Of a stretch of DNA of 64,000 nucleotides, positions 34,160-46,116 are shown in pieces. The stretch is from Entomortierella parvispora (taxonomy: Eukaryota; Mortierellomycota; Mortierellomycetes; Mortierellales; Mortierellaceae): positions 1,178,001 through 1,242,000 of the forward strand of contig OY752153.1 of assembly GCA_963573315.1 (NCBI GenBank), given 5' to 3'. Position numbers and translations under genes: made by a program. The notes beneath the pieces are model-generated. The model saw only the letters and a program-made list of their open reading frames with translations, made no database searches and had not been told where the DNA came from. Numbering within the stretch: the first letter of the stretch is position 1; each line of letters starts with the position of its first letter.

Positions 34160-35505
34160 GGTATTTTCCGCGAATAATGGTCCTCAGTGGCCCCCTGCAC
34201 AAGAAACAAGAAACTAAGGGCGACACTTCCAGGAACAACAGTGAAGGGAGCAAAGTAGAAGAGGGGTTGTTAGCCATTGAGCAGTGATTCGAGTGTATTA
34301 GCGTAGGCACTAGCCTGTAGTATCATTGAAAACAGAATGGTTGTTGAGTAAAAGGTCCATTGAAAACATCAAGTAGCTTCAGAAGAGAGTCAGTCCATGA
34401 CTTAAATCCTGCCCAAGTTTCCAACGGGACACACATGCTGCATCGTTTAAAACGAACACTCATCCAGCCAGTGACGTTCTAGAGCTGTGGATTGACAAAT
34501 CATGTCTAGTTTTTGAACTTGGTACAGTGCACTGGTGCACATCAAATATCTGCGACCGACTTCTCCATAGACGGAGTGACAGACACCTGCTATACAAGTC
34601 GCCGTAGGGCTTGGTTTGATTGCCACAAGATCACTTGTAACAAGCTGCTGTCTAGCGAGAACTTTGTGTGATGATGGACCCTGAAACAGGTTGCAGTTGT
34701 TCGATGCTTCGATGTGCTGCAGCGGCGACAAGCCACCAAGCAGTCCAGTGTGGACGTAGTCTGGATCCAAAAGTTCGAGGCCAAGACTCTTACCAAATAG
34801 AGGGCGAGGGGGGGGGAAGCGTGGGCGAAGAAGAGGGCTCCCACTGTGAAGAGGGCGAGGGTGAGGGCGAGGTAGACTGCTCCCTCTTTCTCCACTCCTC
34901 TGTGAGCAGACTATTTGTCTTCCATGAGGTAGACGAGGACAGCTCTAGATTCTGTGGAAAAAACAGCGAGGAGAAAAAGATGAAAACCCGATTGTGGATT
35001 TGTTTATTGATGGAAAGAGGCGTGAAAGAACCAAGTGGGGCAGACATGTGGCAAACTAACGGCCGAAAAGGCTCCTTCATTCTTTCTCTTCAGACCGAAG
35101 AAAAGATCCGGAATGTGTATCCGCACTCTATCAGAAGCCTGCAGAATGAAGAACAGACAACGCACGCCCTAATTGTTTGCACTCTACAAACAACCACTCA
35201 GTAGTTTGCCCTTCTTGGAGAGCCCAGATAGGCTACTGTGGCTTGTCCCGCTCCCTTTTGTCAACTCAAGGCAGCTGCACAACAGACGCTGGCACTTCAA
35301 ACATATCCGGATGCAGGATAGACCTCTCGTCTTCGGGAATTGAAGATTGCCTTTGTCATTCGAAATGCACCTCCGCCCGCCTTTTATCCATCATGGTGTA
35401 TCTTTGACTGGGAGATCCGGTCAATGTCGTCTGAAGCTCTCGGGTGAAAAAAAAGCTTTGGTATTATCCTCCGCGCGACGTTCTGTCCCCCGTCGCCTCC
35501 ACACG
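34160..35505. other. Intergenic, repeat-derived in part
   Basis: No gene is supported. 35050-35190 is the second copy of the repeat found at 32928-33050. A purine-rich GAGGGCGAGG tract lies at 34800-34875. Confidence 0.45.
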
Positions 35506-35512
35506 TATAAAA
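35506..35512 (+). promoter_or_regulatory. TATA box of the ML-domain gene
   Basis: TATAAAA lies 64 nt upstream of the ATG at 35576. Confidence 0.7.
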
Positions 35513-35575
35513 GGGGAAGAGAGTTGGGGGGTTCTATTCTTCCACTACCCTACTTTATTCTAAATCCTGTCCGCC

Positions 35576-36988
35576 ATGAAGTGCCTCTCTATTCTCGCCT
35601 TGGCCGCTGTTGCAAATCTTGCTCACGCCAACAGCTATACCTCTAGCCAAACTGGTCCTTACTTTGGATCAGATGAGAGCTGCGTGGTTGGCACCCCGAT
35701 CTTGACGGGTGGTTGGCTTAGTGTTCAGCCCATGCCCTTCTGCCCCGAAGGCCAGTACAGTGTTGGAGCCAATGGCAACGTCTCGGAGCCCATCGTTCAA
35801 GGAGCCACAATCAACGTCAGCGCCAAGGTTAATGGCAAGGTTGTCTATACCGATTCTTTGGACTACTGCAAGCTTCTCAGTATTGGACCTCTTCCATGCC
35901 CTGTCCCCGTCGGCAACGCGTACAACCTGATGGCCGATATCCCCACAAAGTCCAATCTTCCTAATGTGGTACGTAAAAGGGCTTTGGTTTTTTTTACTCA
36001 GCAAAAGGCCCTGAAACAAACAGAGTTGACGATCTAAACACGTCGGTTTTTTTTATTTCTTCTGGGCGTTCATTCGCGTATTTTAGGCTGGTGCAGAGTG
36101 GACCTTCTCTGCCAAGAATGCCAACGGCAACATGATTTTCTGCAGGAAGCGTAAGTCGATCGTTGAAAGGGACTGGAGTGATGAAGGAGAGTAGTTCCTG
36201 ACTTTGCGATATACCCTTCTTTTTATTTTTACCTGGGATGTTGCAGAGGTTCTCAAGCCAGGCACCCTTGGTAACGGATTGTGCACTCCTCCTCCTCCTG
36301 CCACCACAACCTCGGCTGCTCCCAAGCCAACCCCTTCCCCTATCCCCATGTACCCTATCTCCAGCAACTGCGCTGACGGCAGTAACCCCCTTCAAACCGT
36401 GACTGATTTCGCATTGACTCCCTCGGATTTCTGCGTCGGCAAGAACTACACCATCACCCTCACCGGTCCACTGTCGGGTCCCATTGTCAGCCCTGCATCG
36501 ATGTCCATTACAGGAAGATTCCTGAACAACATGTTCTATTCCGATCAAGTCCCAGATCTTTGCCAGTCTTTGGCCGAAGCTGGAACACCCTGCCCCGTGG
36601 CCGCTTCCACCACTTCTTTGAGCATCCAGCGTCAGCTCAAAGCCAACCTCCCTCCAAACGTATGTCTTGCTTTTGGAGGCTGCACGATCAATATATCCTC
36701 GATCCGATCTTTATATGGTTTTCAATTGACGACACCTTCTCCTTCGGTTCACGTACGTAGATTCCCCTCAAGTTCCAGTTTTCTGCCACCAACGGCGACG
36801 GACAGGTCATTTTCTGCCGAAGCAGTAAGTGACAGAGTGGTTGATCATCAAGAAAGGGAGATGGAGAAAGAGCGAACAGGATAGGCAAATAATGATGAGG
36901 AGAGACATCGTGCGTTATCCGTAACTAACTGAGAATGATGTTTCAACCGCGTGTCAATGTAGCCTTCCTGAAAGGCAAGACTTGTTAA
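35576..36988 (+). CDS. Secreted protein with two ML (MD-2-related lipid-recognition) domains
   Basis: Five exons, 35576-35968, 36087-36150, 36247-36659, 36761-36824 and 36963-36988, give 319 residues. Signal peptide 1-18 (ending AHA). ML domain 1 spans ~45-152 (FCPEGQYSVG ... DYCKLLSIGPLPCPVPVG ... FSAKNANGNMIFC) and ML domain 2 ~200-312 (FCVGKNYTITLTGPLSG ... TPCPVAAS ... FSATNGDGQVIFC), joined by a Pro/Thr-rich linker (about residues 165-188). The family (NPC2, PG/PI transfer proteins) binds lipids or sterols in a beta-sandwich; this protein is likely extracellular or vacuolar. Exons 2 and 4 are both 64 nt, with introns at matching places (phase 0, then phase 1), so the gene arose by internal duplication. 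Confidence 0.85.
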
Positions 36989-37082
36989 TTGTGAGGGCAG
37001 CTCGTGTCCAGATTTCCCATGGTTCAAGTCTCAGTTACAAGGTGCACTACGCTCGAACAATAGAGGGGAAACACCCGGTGTC

Positions 37083-37088
37083 AATAAA
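37083..37088 (+). terminator. Polyadenylation signal of the ML gene
   Basis: AATAAA about 95 nt past the stop codon. The rest of the stretch to 37566 shows no gene. Confidence 0.5.
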
Positions 37089-37566
37089 ACTCTTGTTTGT
37101 TGACTCTGAACAGAGCCGCGTGTTTGAACACGTACCCTTTTCGAAATGAGAGCCGAGGAATGAGATGGAGAAAAAGTCTTCTTTCCATTCCCCTTCCTTT
37201 CCTGACGTTTGGTTCTTCACTGAAATTCTCTAGGTATAGAGTCAGAGGGTCGCGGCGGTGAAAATGTCTTTTCTTATCACTCCATCTGTATTCCCAGACT
37301 GCAATGATCTTTTTTCCTCCTTAATCCCATGCTGTTTCTCTCATTGTCCTACTCCTTCTCTCAACCTTTAACAATCCAAACAGGCACGCAAGACCATAAC
37401 TGTGCTGGGGTGACGGACTGTCCACAGAGCGGCTATTTGGGCATGAGAGACAAGACAGAGGAAGGTCGCGGACGACACCCAACTCTCAAATCAACTGCAC
37501 CTACATCCTTCTTTGTCCCCCATCTATCAACTGTTCATATGTTGAAGGTGTCGGAGCGGGTACTTC

Positions 37567-40500
37567 ATTATTTTGTCTGAATAAAAGAGAGAAAACATTT
37601 GTATTTGGTAGAGTGCTTTGGGGAAGAGAGGTTTCTAAACTAGCCCGCCTCAGGTACCGTGCCGATGTTTGGTATGAGTGTTGATCACCCCTTGTCGGCA
37701 TCTATGCGTGGCCATGGAATACGTTCTCATGAAGAAGTACCCATGTTCTCGAACCCCCGTAGGGATCCGCACACCTAGCCTGGCAGCCATCAACATCCAT
37801 CGGCGGCCTGACGTACCCTGCGGTCACACCTAAACTAACTAAACTAACCCACTAATCTAAGGGAGGAGGATGTGCAAGGAAGTTTTCTCTCTTTTTTTTG
37901 TTTCTTGTTACTTGATTCTTTGATGGGGGCCAAAGACCAAAGATCTATATGACCGAAACAAAGAGGAGGGATGTTTGATTAATATGTGCTGTCATGAAGA
38001 AGAGTGAAGGGATACCGAGTTCAAGACATCTCAAGTTGCCTTTTGGTTGTGCTTGGCCATTTGGGTTCAGGATCGAACTGCCAAGGGTACGCAGGTGGAC
38101 CTGACTGTCGTACTGGACATTTCTGTAGTGGGGAGCAAGCGTGTTGGAGCCAAGTTTCATCAGTGACAGCAAACTACCTCAAGGACAAAGGTTACAGATC
38201 AAACTGTATGCCGGAGACGGCAGACAACCTGGGGGTCAGGAATCAGATTAGGCAGAGTGCGACGGTGCCGAGCCAGAGAATGGAGGCCTTCTTGGAGCCA
38301 GTGGGGAACCCAAGGCGGATATAGGACAAGGAAGACCAGAGTCAAATACTCGGGGCCATCAACCTGGAGGTCAAAGCTGGGCTAGAGAAAGCATATGTTC
38401 TTGCCGCCGAAGCTGGGCTAGAGAAAGCATATGTTCTTGCCGCCGAAGCTGGGGCACGGGAGACAGTTCATGAGGTCTTAGTGGAACCAGAGAAGGCAGA
38501 CAACTTGAGGACAAGGCTGAATCGAAGAAAGCAGATGGTTTTGGACCAAGGCCGAGCAAGGGCAAGCAGCCTTGCGGCCGAGACCAAGTCTGAAAGAGCA
38601 GGTGTTTTCGTGGCCGAGGCCAGGTAGGCCAGAGGGAGCACACCCTTTGCAGACGAGACAGGACCAAAGTCAGGGAGCTTGTGGTGGTCAAAGTCGAGGC
38701 AGTCGAGGCTAAGAAGACAACAGGACGGAAGAGGGCAGAACTGAGCTTGCAGGACCGAAGGAGGCAGGGCCGAACTTGCAAGACTGAAGAGGGCTGAGCC
38801 GAACTTGTAGCATCGAGGGGGGTCAGGACTGGACTTGCAAAGGCCGAAGAGCGTTGTCAGTGGTGTGCTTTTGGATGCGTGGAAGGAGCCAAGTAGAGCA
38901 GAGTGGAGTGGAGTGAAGAAGAGGAGCAGAGAGTGGAGATACTGTATGAGGACCGGCTCTTGGCAGTGGCTTGAAGGCAAGAGGCATGACCGCGACGTGT
39001 TTTTTTTGTTTTCGTTTTTCGTTTTTTGCCCGTTTTTGAATTTTGGCCCAAAAGCAGATTTGGGGTGAAAGCAAAAAACAACGACGCGTCGCTGGTGGAC
39101 TGACTGAATGGTGGTCGACTGCGGACGAGGGTGATGAGACACGGACACAACGAAAAGGAGACGGTCCCGTGTGATGCGTCATTGAATTAGCTTAAATCCA
39201 TTCTAAATACCTTATCTCCATGGTCTGCTGGCCCAATCGTCCTCCTTCCTCCTCCTTCTTCCATCAGACCATGTCTCTTCCCATGCAACGCGTCTCTGTC
39301 GTTATTTTGCTTCCCACTCCAAAAATTTGGGAACGATTTTGGCCAAATTTCAAAAACACGCAAAAACGATTTTTGGCCCATTTTCAAAAACAAAAAAACT
39401 GCCTTTCGTATAAAAGGAGAGACGATTCGCTCTTTGGCCCTCATCCTTCCTCTCCAGCCCACTCCACTCCACTTCACTCCACACACACACACACACAAGT
39501 TGGACCTCCATGCTGCCATCTCCCCCTTGGCCAGCATCAAGCCTGCCTCGATGACGACCCCGGTCCAGCCGCCTTTGCTCCTTCTGCCATCGGTCCTGAT
39601 GCCTCGGTCCTGCTGCCTCGGTCCTGCTGCCTCGGTCCTGCTTCCTCGGTCCTGCTTCCTCGGTCCTATTGCCTTTGGTCCTGCTGCCTTGACTCTGTTA
39701 CCTCGGTCCTGCTGCCTTTCAGCCCGTCGCCCCGGTCCTGCTGCTTCTGGCCCTGATGCCTTTGGTCCATCTGCCTTTGGTCCTGCCATCTTCCTTGACC
39801 TGGCATCCTCAGCGACGATCTCAAGCTCTTCGTCTTTGGTCCCTATACTGGCCCCCAAGAATGCCTGCCTGCTCTGGCTGGACCTTGAGCCAAAAGACAT
39901 CCGCCTTCTTTGGCCACACCTTGGCCCCGAGGTGGTCTGCCCTCTCAGGCTCAACTCTGACCTCAAGATAATCTGCTTCCACTGGCACACAGCATGGACC
40001 AGCACAGCTTTAGCCTCCCGAGAGAGTCTCCTGTCTCTGATGAAACTTGGCTCCAACACGCTTGCTCCCCACTACAGAAATGTCCAGTACGACAGTCAGG
40101 TCCACCTGCGTACCCTTGGCAGTTCGATCCTGAACCCAAATGGCCAAGCACAACCAAAAGGCAACTTGAGATGTCTTGAACTCGGTATCCCTTCGCTCTT
40201 CTTCATGACAGCACATATTAATCAAACATCCCTCCTCTTTGTTTCGGTCATATAGATCTTTGGTCTTTGGCCCCCATCAAAGAATCAAGTAACAAGAAAC
40301 AAAAAAAAGAGAGAAAACTTCCTTGCACATCCTCCTCCCTTAGATTAGTGGGTTAGTTTAGTTAGTTTAGGTGTGACCGCAGGGTACGTCAGGCCGCCGA
40401 TGGATGTTGATGGCTGCCAGGCTAGGTGTGCGGATCCCTACGGGGGTTCGAGAACATGGGTACTTCTTCATGAGAACGTATTCCATGGCCACGCATAGAT

Positions 40501-41290
40501 GCCGACAAGGGGTGATCAACACTCATACCAAACATCGGCACGGTACCTGAGGCGGGCTAGTTTAGAAACCTCTCTTCCCCAAAGCACTCTACCAAATACA
40601 AATGTTTTCTCTCTTTTATTCAGACAAAATAATGTGGCATTTGAGAGTCTGCGTCGCGAAAAAAACATGAACTCGCCTGCTACCCTGAACATATGAACGA
40701 AGAGGGCAAACGGCGTGATTCTGTGTCCCGTCTTCCATAGACTGCTCTGTTCAGAATGACTTTGGCTGGACAATCGTCTCTGACATTTATTAACGGAAAA
40801 GCGGATGGAGGTCGGGAGATGAAGCAAGTGAATGATCCAGTGAGATGGAGGCCTGGAAGCATCAGAGTGAGATTGAGGCATGGGAGCAAGGATGCATGAG
40901 GTCATGAGGTCATGAGGGCATGAAAGTAGATGGCGAGAGTAAGTGATGGGAGCAGAGAAGGAAGAAACGCGCTCGCCCAAAGCCCAAAGAGAGCCCGCCC
41001 TGTATCTCCTTTCTCATTGTCCTCCTGGTCCATGCGTTCTCCTATATAATCTGACAAAGACCTTGTTGCTCCAGGCTTGATCCTCTGCGGGTACCACTCA
41101 AGAATGTAATGTCGTGTGAATGGAAGAATACGATGGTCGCAAACAGGCGGTATTAGGACCACTTTTGACGTTCCTAGCTTTGATGGGCCAAGTGTGGTTG
41201 TGACAAGCCGAACGCGACTATAGCAAGTACCGTCTCTGAGTTGATGAGTCGATGTGTAATGTGTATCGCAAACCAAGCTTTTAGGTCTTT
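37567..41290. mobile_element. Fold-back element, copy 2 (inverted relative to copy 1)
   Basis: Inverted repeats 37567-38172 and 40038-40645 are almost identical to each other and to those of copy 1. The left end is cut abruptly at about 37567, while the right side continues to about 41290 with the outer sequences also seen right of copy 1. The interior is inverted relative to copy 1: 39220-40040 here matches 19430-20280 on the opposite strand, and 38300-39180 matches 20330-21330. The high identity of both copies suggests recent movement or gene conversion. No coding domain is recognised. Confidence 0.8.
39586..39800. repeat. 14-nt minisatellite (CCTCGGTCCTGCTG)
   Basis: Tandem CCTCGGTCCTGCTG units, perfect at 39602-39630 and drifting outwards. 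As 14 is not a multiple of three, the array reads through all three frames in turn and keeps long frames open on both strands. Confidence 0.9.
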
Positions 41291-41450
41291 TCGGTAGCGC
41301 AACTGAGGTTGGAATTGAAGTGATTAAAGTCCATGTACTGTACAGGTGCATGAGGGAAACTGTACATGTACATGTATTTCGTGGCAATATGCGTAGGATA
41401 TGTAGAAACGGTGGCGACGTAGGGTGTGTTGGTGGCGAGGGACGCAAGAA

Positions 41451-41517
41451 TTGGTGGCAAGGCATAAAGTTGGTGGCAAGGCATAAAGTTGGTGGCATGG
41501 CATAAAGTTGGTGGCAA
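41451..41517. repeat. 20-nt minisatellite
   Basis: About three and a half units of GGTGGCAAGGCATAAAGTTG. Confidence 0.9.
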
Positions 41518-41855
41518 GTGTCATAGTATCCTAGGAGGTCTTCCGCTTCGCCTGCTTCGCATGACTTCGCCCTATCTACCTCGTCTTCTGTGCACTTGTA
41601 TAAATATCCATAGCTCTTGTAGAATAAACCTGACCTTTCCCAGCCTTGCCCTCTCGCCCCCTAGCTTGCTATTCCCCGTCCTTCCTCCCCCTCTGCCTTG
41701 TCTTTGTCCGCACCCTGCCTTGTCCTTGTCCCCACCCTGCCTGCTGCCACGGCCACGCCTACTTGCTTGTCTCTATCACATAAGGCCAAGGTTTAACCTT
41801 AGTTTGGTAGAGAGTCAAATCCGGTTTGGTAGACACAGTCGCGGTCAAAGACAGT

Positions 41856-42404
41856 GTTCATCCTAGAGAGTTCGTGACAGATGCTGCAAACCCTTTCTCA
41901 AACAAGTTCCGGCTCTACTTCTTATGTTAGTGCGGAAAACATACTAAGTCGACCAATAGCAAGATTCCTCATGAAATCCATCTTGCAAAACATAAAGGGT
42001 ATGATATCGCTAGACCCTCTGAGTTCTTTAAGCAGTATGGCCCCTATGTGCTCACGATTCTAAAGATGCTGAAGTTTTGAATCACAGTCGCTGGAGTTGT
42101 TATGCTGACTTTGTCTCGTTTGATCAGTTTGGATGTCATCGATCAAGCCACTACAGGTTTACAGCAGCTGAAGGACCATATAGAACCAGGGGTAGGTCAA
42201 GTTATCGGCTACATTGAGAAGGTCTCCATGGGTGAAGGCCAAGCTATCGAGGGGGTCGGTGAGCCCATGAAAAACAAGAAGGCTTTGGAAGGCGTCGATC
42301 TACGCAAGCTAGATACGTTCCTGAAGGACAAGGACGGAAACAAGGTACTGGGAAATCTGTACAGAACTGTCACGGTCGAGTGTCAGGAACAAGGCACGAG
42401 GTAA
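41856..42404 (+). pseudogene. N-terminal fragment of a lineage-specific large-protein family, with two nonsense codons
   Basis: One frame stays coding-like from 41856 to about 42385: NKFRLYFLC, an in-frame TAG at 41928, CGKHTKSTNSKIPHEIHLAK, ARPSEFFKQYGPYVLTILKM, an in-frame TGA at 42078, then a helical stretch and LDTFLKDKDGNKVLGNLYRT. The style (Cys pair, IHLAKH, YGPYVLT, LGNLYR) resembles the N-terminal part of large LRR or WD-repeat proteins common in Mortierella genomes; that recognition is from memory and uncertain. Similarity stops abruptly near 42385, so the rest of the gene is gone. Confidence 0.55.
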
Positions 42405-43518
42405 GGACAAGACAAGAGTTGTTGGTAGAGGTATTGTTATTTGATGGACAAGGTACTAGACTAGGGTGTGAGTGTATTGCAAACTGAGGAACAGAAGAGG
42501 TTTTGGGTAGAGTGCTATTTATAAGGAAGAAGATGCTACGCCCTTGGTGGTTAGACAGAGAGAAGAGTGAGTGGAGATAAGGGAGGCTGGAGTGGGTGCC
42601 AAGGCGGATAGAGATCCGGAGATGAGGATGGAAGCTTGATCCGAGGGCAAGGGCTGGAACAGGTTCCGAGGGCAAGGTCGGTCGAGCGAGGGCGAGGTCG
42701 GTCGAGCGAGGGCGAAGCCGATCGCTCTCGAATCGATGGATGGCTTTTAGCCCGTGTAACGAAATCCCGTGCTAAACCCATGTAATGGCTTACATTGGCT
42801 AGAACACATTGCCGAATGTGTACTCGGCAGTTCGGAACATCATTTCACACGGCGTAGAAGCCCCATAGCTTACATGATCTGGAAACCCGTTATTCCGCGG
42901 TTCGTGACAAGCTCGTTCCTCGAAGATGGTACAAAGAGGAATATCAAGATGACCTCAAGTTAGACCTTTTAAACAAATATCTTAATTTTATTCTACATTT
43001 GGGTCCAGCCATTTGCTTTCCCTCTCCACACGAAGAAGAGTGACCGAGCGAATGAGCCCTGCACAGGATCAACTGCGGATCGGCTCCTCTTTCGCCTGCG
43101 ACAGCAGCAGAGGGCAACATAACAGGATAAAGGTAACCAATGGGCAGACGGAAAGACAAAATGAAGGTTACCCAGGGGTGCGCACGGATGATGACGAGCA
43201 ATTGCGGGCCTTGCATCACTAAAAGTCCAGCCATGCACTCCTGTGGACAAGTAGAGTCAAAGCGATCAACTCCTGTAGCGCACTCACTCGATCGTCCTCA
43301 TTAAACAACGGGCTTTTACAACCACGGCAATGGCATCAACGCGGAGATCAGAGATCCCTGCCCTTTTATTCACCCATCTCCCCAAAGTTCTTGCCAAATA
43401 AACCACGGCTGTATTTGTTTCTCTGTTTCAAGTCTTGCTCTTCCTCATCTTCCTACTTCTTCTCGAAGCCTACCGGAACTGCTTTAGCGCAAGTGAATCG
43501 ATTGTCTGACAAAAAGGG
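42405..43518. other. Intergenic stretch with a short tandem repeat
   Basis: Holds almost three units of CGAGGGCGAGGTCGGTCGAG (42667-42724). No gene is supported; open frames are short and unmatched. Confidence 0.45.
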
Positions 43519-43524
43519 TTTATT
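43519..43524 (-). terminator. Polyadenylation signal of the OPT gene
   Basis: AATAAA on the minus strand, 20 nt past the stop codon at 43544. Confidence 0.55.
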
Positions 43525-43543
43525 ACAACAAGCGACCCTAGCT

Positions 43544-45987
43544 TTAAACTGTGTAGTTCGAAGTAACGTAATCATTTTGATCTGACCAGAAGCCTGTTGC
43601 GTTGGTGTTGCTGTAGGCGCAGTGATCCTGGAAGAGAAGGAAAAGAGTTAGTTTCTAAAAGACAGAATCCTGAGTAGACTGTTTGAATACCATAGACAAG
43701 AAAACATGTCCTTACCTGAGTGTCGTGGTTGGAAAGTGTGTTTCCGCTGGGATTGCCCCACCAAATGGGAGCACCGACGTTCCTCGTGTTAAAGATGAAG
43801 AAGATGAACAAACCGGTAATGGCGACACCGGCATCAAGAGCGGCGGAGGTGAGGTAGTTGTATCTCGACCACCAGTTAAATTGGTAACGTCTGGCGTAGA
43901 AGCCGAAGATGACAGCAAGGAAGAGACCAGAAGAATACATGTAAGGATAGTTTGGGGGCATGCCAGCAGTGGAAGCCAAGAGCACGGGCCAGTGAACATT
44001 CTTCAAAAAGTTGTTGTTGGGGAACTTCTTGATCAAAAGCCAGGTAATGAGGGGAAGGAGAGCACCAGCCAAGAAACCATACTGGGCAGGTCCATAAATG
44101 GCACCATCCTTTCCTCCGAAGACGCGAGCGGGTCCAATGGCACCCCAAATGACCGAAGCAGAGTAGAAAGTTTTGGTGTTACGGCAAGGGTAAGGATTAT
44201 TGGTAACCTTAGCGTCGCAAAATTCCTTTTGGGTGTGCATCAACCAGGTCGCGGTGGCCAAGTTAATGATGCCGGAGGCGATGGCAGAGACCAACTGAGT
44301 CATGAACATGATTCTTGGGGGGATCTTCATGTAGTGTCCTAACTTCAAGTCACTCACGAAGCTGACGGCTTGCGAGTTGACAATGTAACCGTAGGTCTTG
44401 AAGGTGACGTTGGCAATGGCGTGTCCAGGGAGGAGGTAACCGATGACGTACTCAGTGACAACGTTGAGACCGGGCTGCTGGTTAGTGACGGCCATGACGA
44501 CTGCGACGGGGAGAACGAAGATGACAGCGAGAATGAGGGCCAAGAGCAGGGCCCACCAAGGCATGTAGTCATACACAACACAGGTAACCATGGACAAAGC
44601 GAAGGTGATCAGTCCCAACAAGCCGTACCACCAGTCTGGAACCTCGGGGTAGACGCGCATGAGGCGGGAATGGATGTCGTCAGACTCCAGACGAGCAGTC
44701 TTCCAGCGCTGGATGATCTCGCGACCGTTGAAGAGGGCAACGTGGACGAGGGTGGCAGTCAATCCGGCGAAACCAACTCCATAAGTCAAAGCAAAGAAGG
44801 TGGTCATGCGAAGAGGGCCATAGGCCTGGTACTGAGACTCGACAAGAACATGGGTGACGGGATCGAGAACGTTCTCCTTGTTATAGAGTGTTCCATCCGT
44901 AGTGTACAGCCCACTAGTTAGAATGGGGAAGGCTTTGGCACCCCAGAGGTTGGAGTAATACGCCCAAGGAACCATGACATAGGCAACAAGGACAAAGCCG
45001 ACTCCAATGTTGACATTAGCGAACCAAGGAGTGACCATTGGCGCAACAGCTTGAGTGGCACCAGCCCAATCAAGAGTAATGACACCGACACCGAGGCCGC
45101 TAGTTCCAGTGATCTGGGCCAAAGCAATGTTGTTGGGTGCAATCCAGCAGATCCAGGCAAGGGTTCCAATGGTAGGGAACAAAAAGCCGGGAATCCAGTA
45201 GTAGACGAACGAGGCAAAGGTGACGATTGAGAAGTACCTCATGCGGCTCATGCGACCCTCTTCTTGAACATCGGCGGCGGAATGGAGGGAACGGAAAACC
45301 GAAACGACCATAAGATTGGAAGGCCAGACCATGTGTGCGGGGTAGACCAAGAAGCGGCGAAGGGAACCAGCCAGGGCGAAACCAGTGATCTGGGTGGTAA
45401 GAACCAGAAGCATGCCAGCCAGGAAGGACTTCTCGTCATGGTAAAAGACCTTTTGCAAAACGACAATATCGACAGCGTAAGCGAGCTGGGAGTTGACGCT
45501 GACCATCACTCCGATCAAGACGTGCTCCTTGATGTTGAAAGGGCCGGGGTTCAGCGACCACTTGTAGCCGAAAGTACTAAATTCGTGGGTGGGCAAGACA
45601 CGGGCCATGAAGTGACCCAAGGGAAGTGACAGCAATGCGCAGACGACGAGACCAATTGAGATGGTAATCTGGCGGAAAAAAAAGAACGCGTTGATGAAAG
45701 AGACAACGGTCGTGAAGATGAGTCCAAGGAACCACATGCGGAAGGTGTTACAGGGCGTGGAAGGATCATCGGTATCTGGAAGTAAGGTCGTCAGAGCTGC
45801 GGATTAGTCGGTCTACCTATCAACTATCGGAGCTGATGTGAAAAATGGGTGGTCACTTACTGGAGACAGTGACGCGAACCTCCTCGATGGGAGAGTCGTC
45901 CTCCTCCTCCTCAAGGTTGACATGAGGCTCTTCGAGGTTGAACTTCTCGTCGACGTATTTTTCGGAGTGAGCTTCTTCTTTATCCAT
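43544..45987 (-). CDS. OPT-family oligopeptide transporter
   Basis: Three exons, 45987-45861, 45775-43716 and 43627-43544, give 756 residues. The N-terminus is short and acidic (LEEEEDDSPIEE). It leads into DDPSTPCNTFRMWFLGLIF, the start of the first membrane segment and typical of the family. OPT hallmarks follow: NPGPFNIKEH after the first helices and the KIPPR motif in YMKIPPR; roughly a dozen or more hydrophobic segments span the rest. The last exon adds DHCAYSNTNATGFWSDQ and ends in TSNYTV. OPT proteins are proton-coupled importers of tetra/pentapeptides or glutathione at the plasma membrane. The substrate is not evident. A TATA box lies at 46107-46116 and AATAAA at 43519. Confidence 0.93.
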
Positions 45988-46038
45988 GATGGAGAAAAGT
46001 GAGAAGAAGGGGAGGGGAAGGAAGGGCAGGGGAAGGTA

Positions 46039-46053
46039 GGGGGGGGGGGGGGG
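46039..46053. repeat. Homopolymer G15 in the OPT 5' leader
   Basis: Fifteen consecutive G on the plus strand (C15 in the transcript) about 50 nt before the OPT start codon, in a G-rich surrounding. Confidence 0.9.
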
Positions 46054-46106
46054 CGATGGGTGAATTAAGAAGGCACAGGGGAAAAAAAAGGAAGAGGCAC
46101 CAACCT

Positions 46107-46116
46107 TATTTATATA
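46107..46116 (-). promoter_or_regulatory. TATA box of the OPT gene
   Basis: TATATAAATA on the minus strand, 120 nt upstream of the ATG at 45987. Confidence 0.65.

Noticed and set aside
39187-40255. Long open frames (273 and 290 residues) on both strands of fold-back copy 2
   Set aside because: Caused by the 14-nt array; the frames are shifted or stopped in copy 1 and no domain is present.
44370-44921. 183-residue open frame on the plus strand
   Set aside because: Antisense shadow of the OPT transporter.
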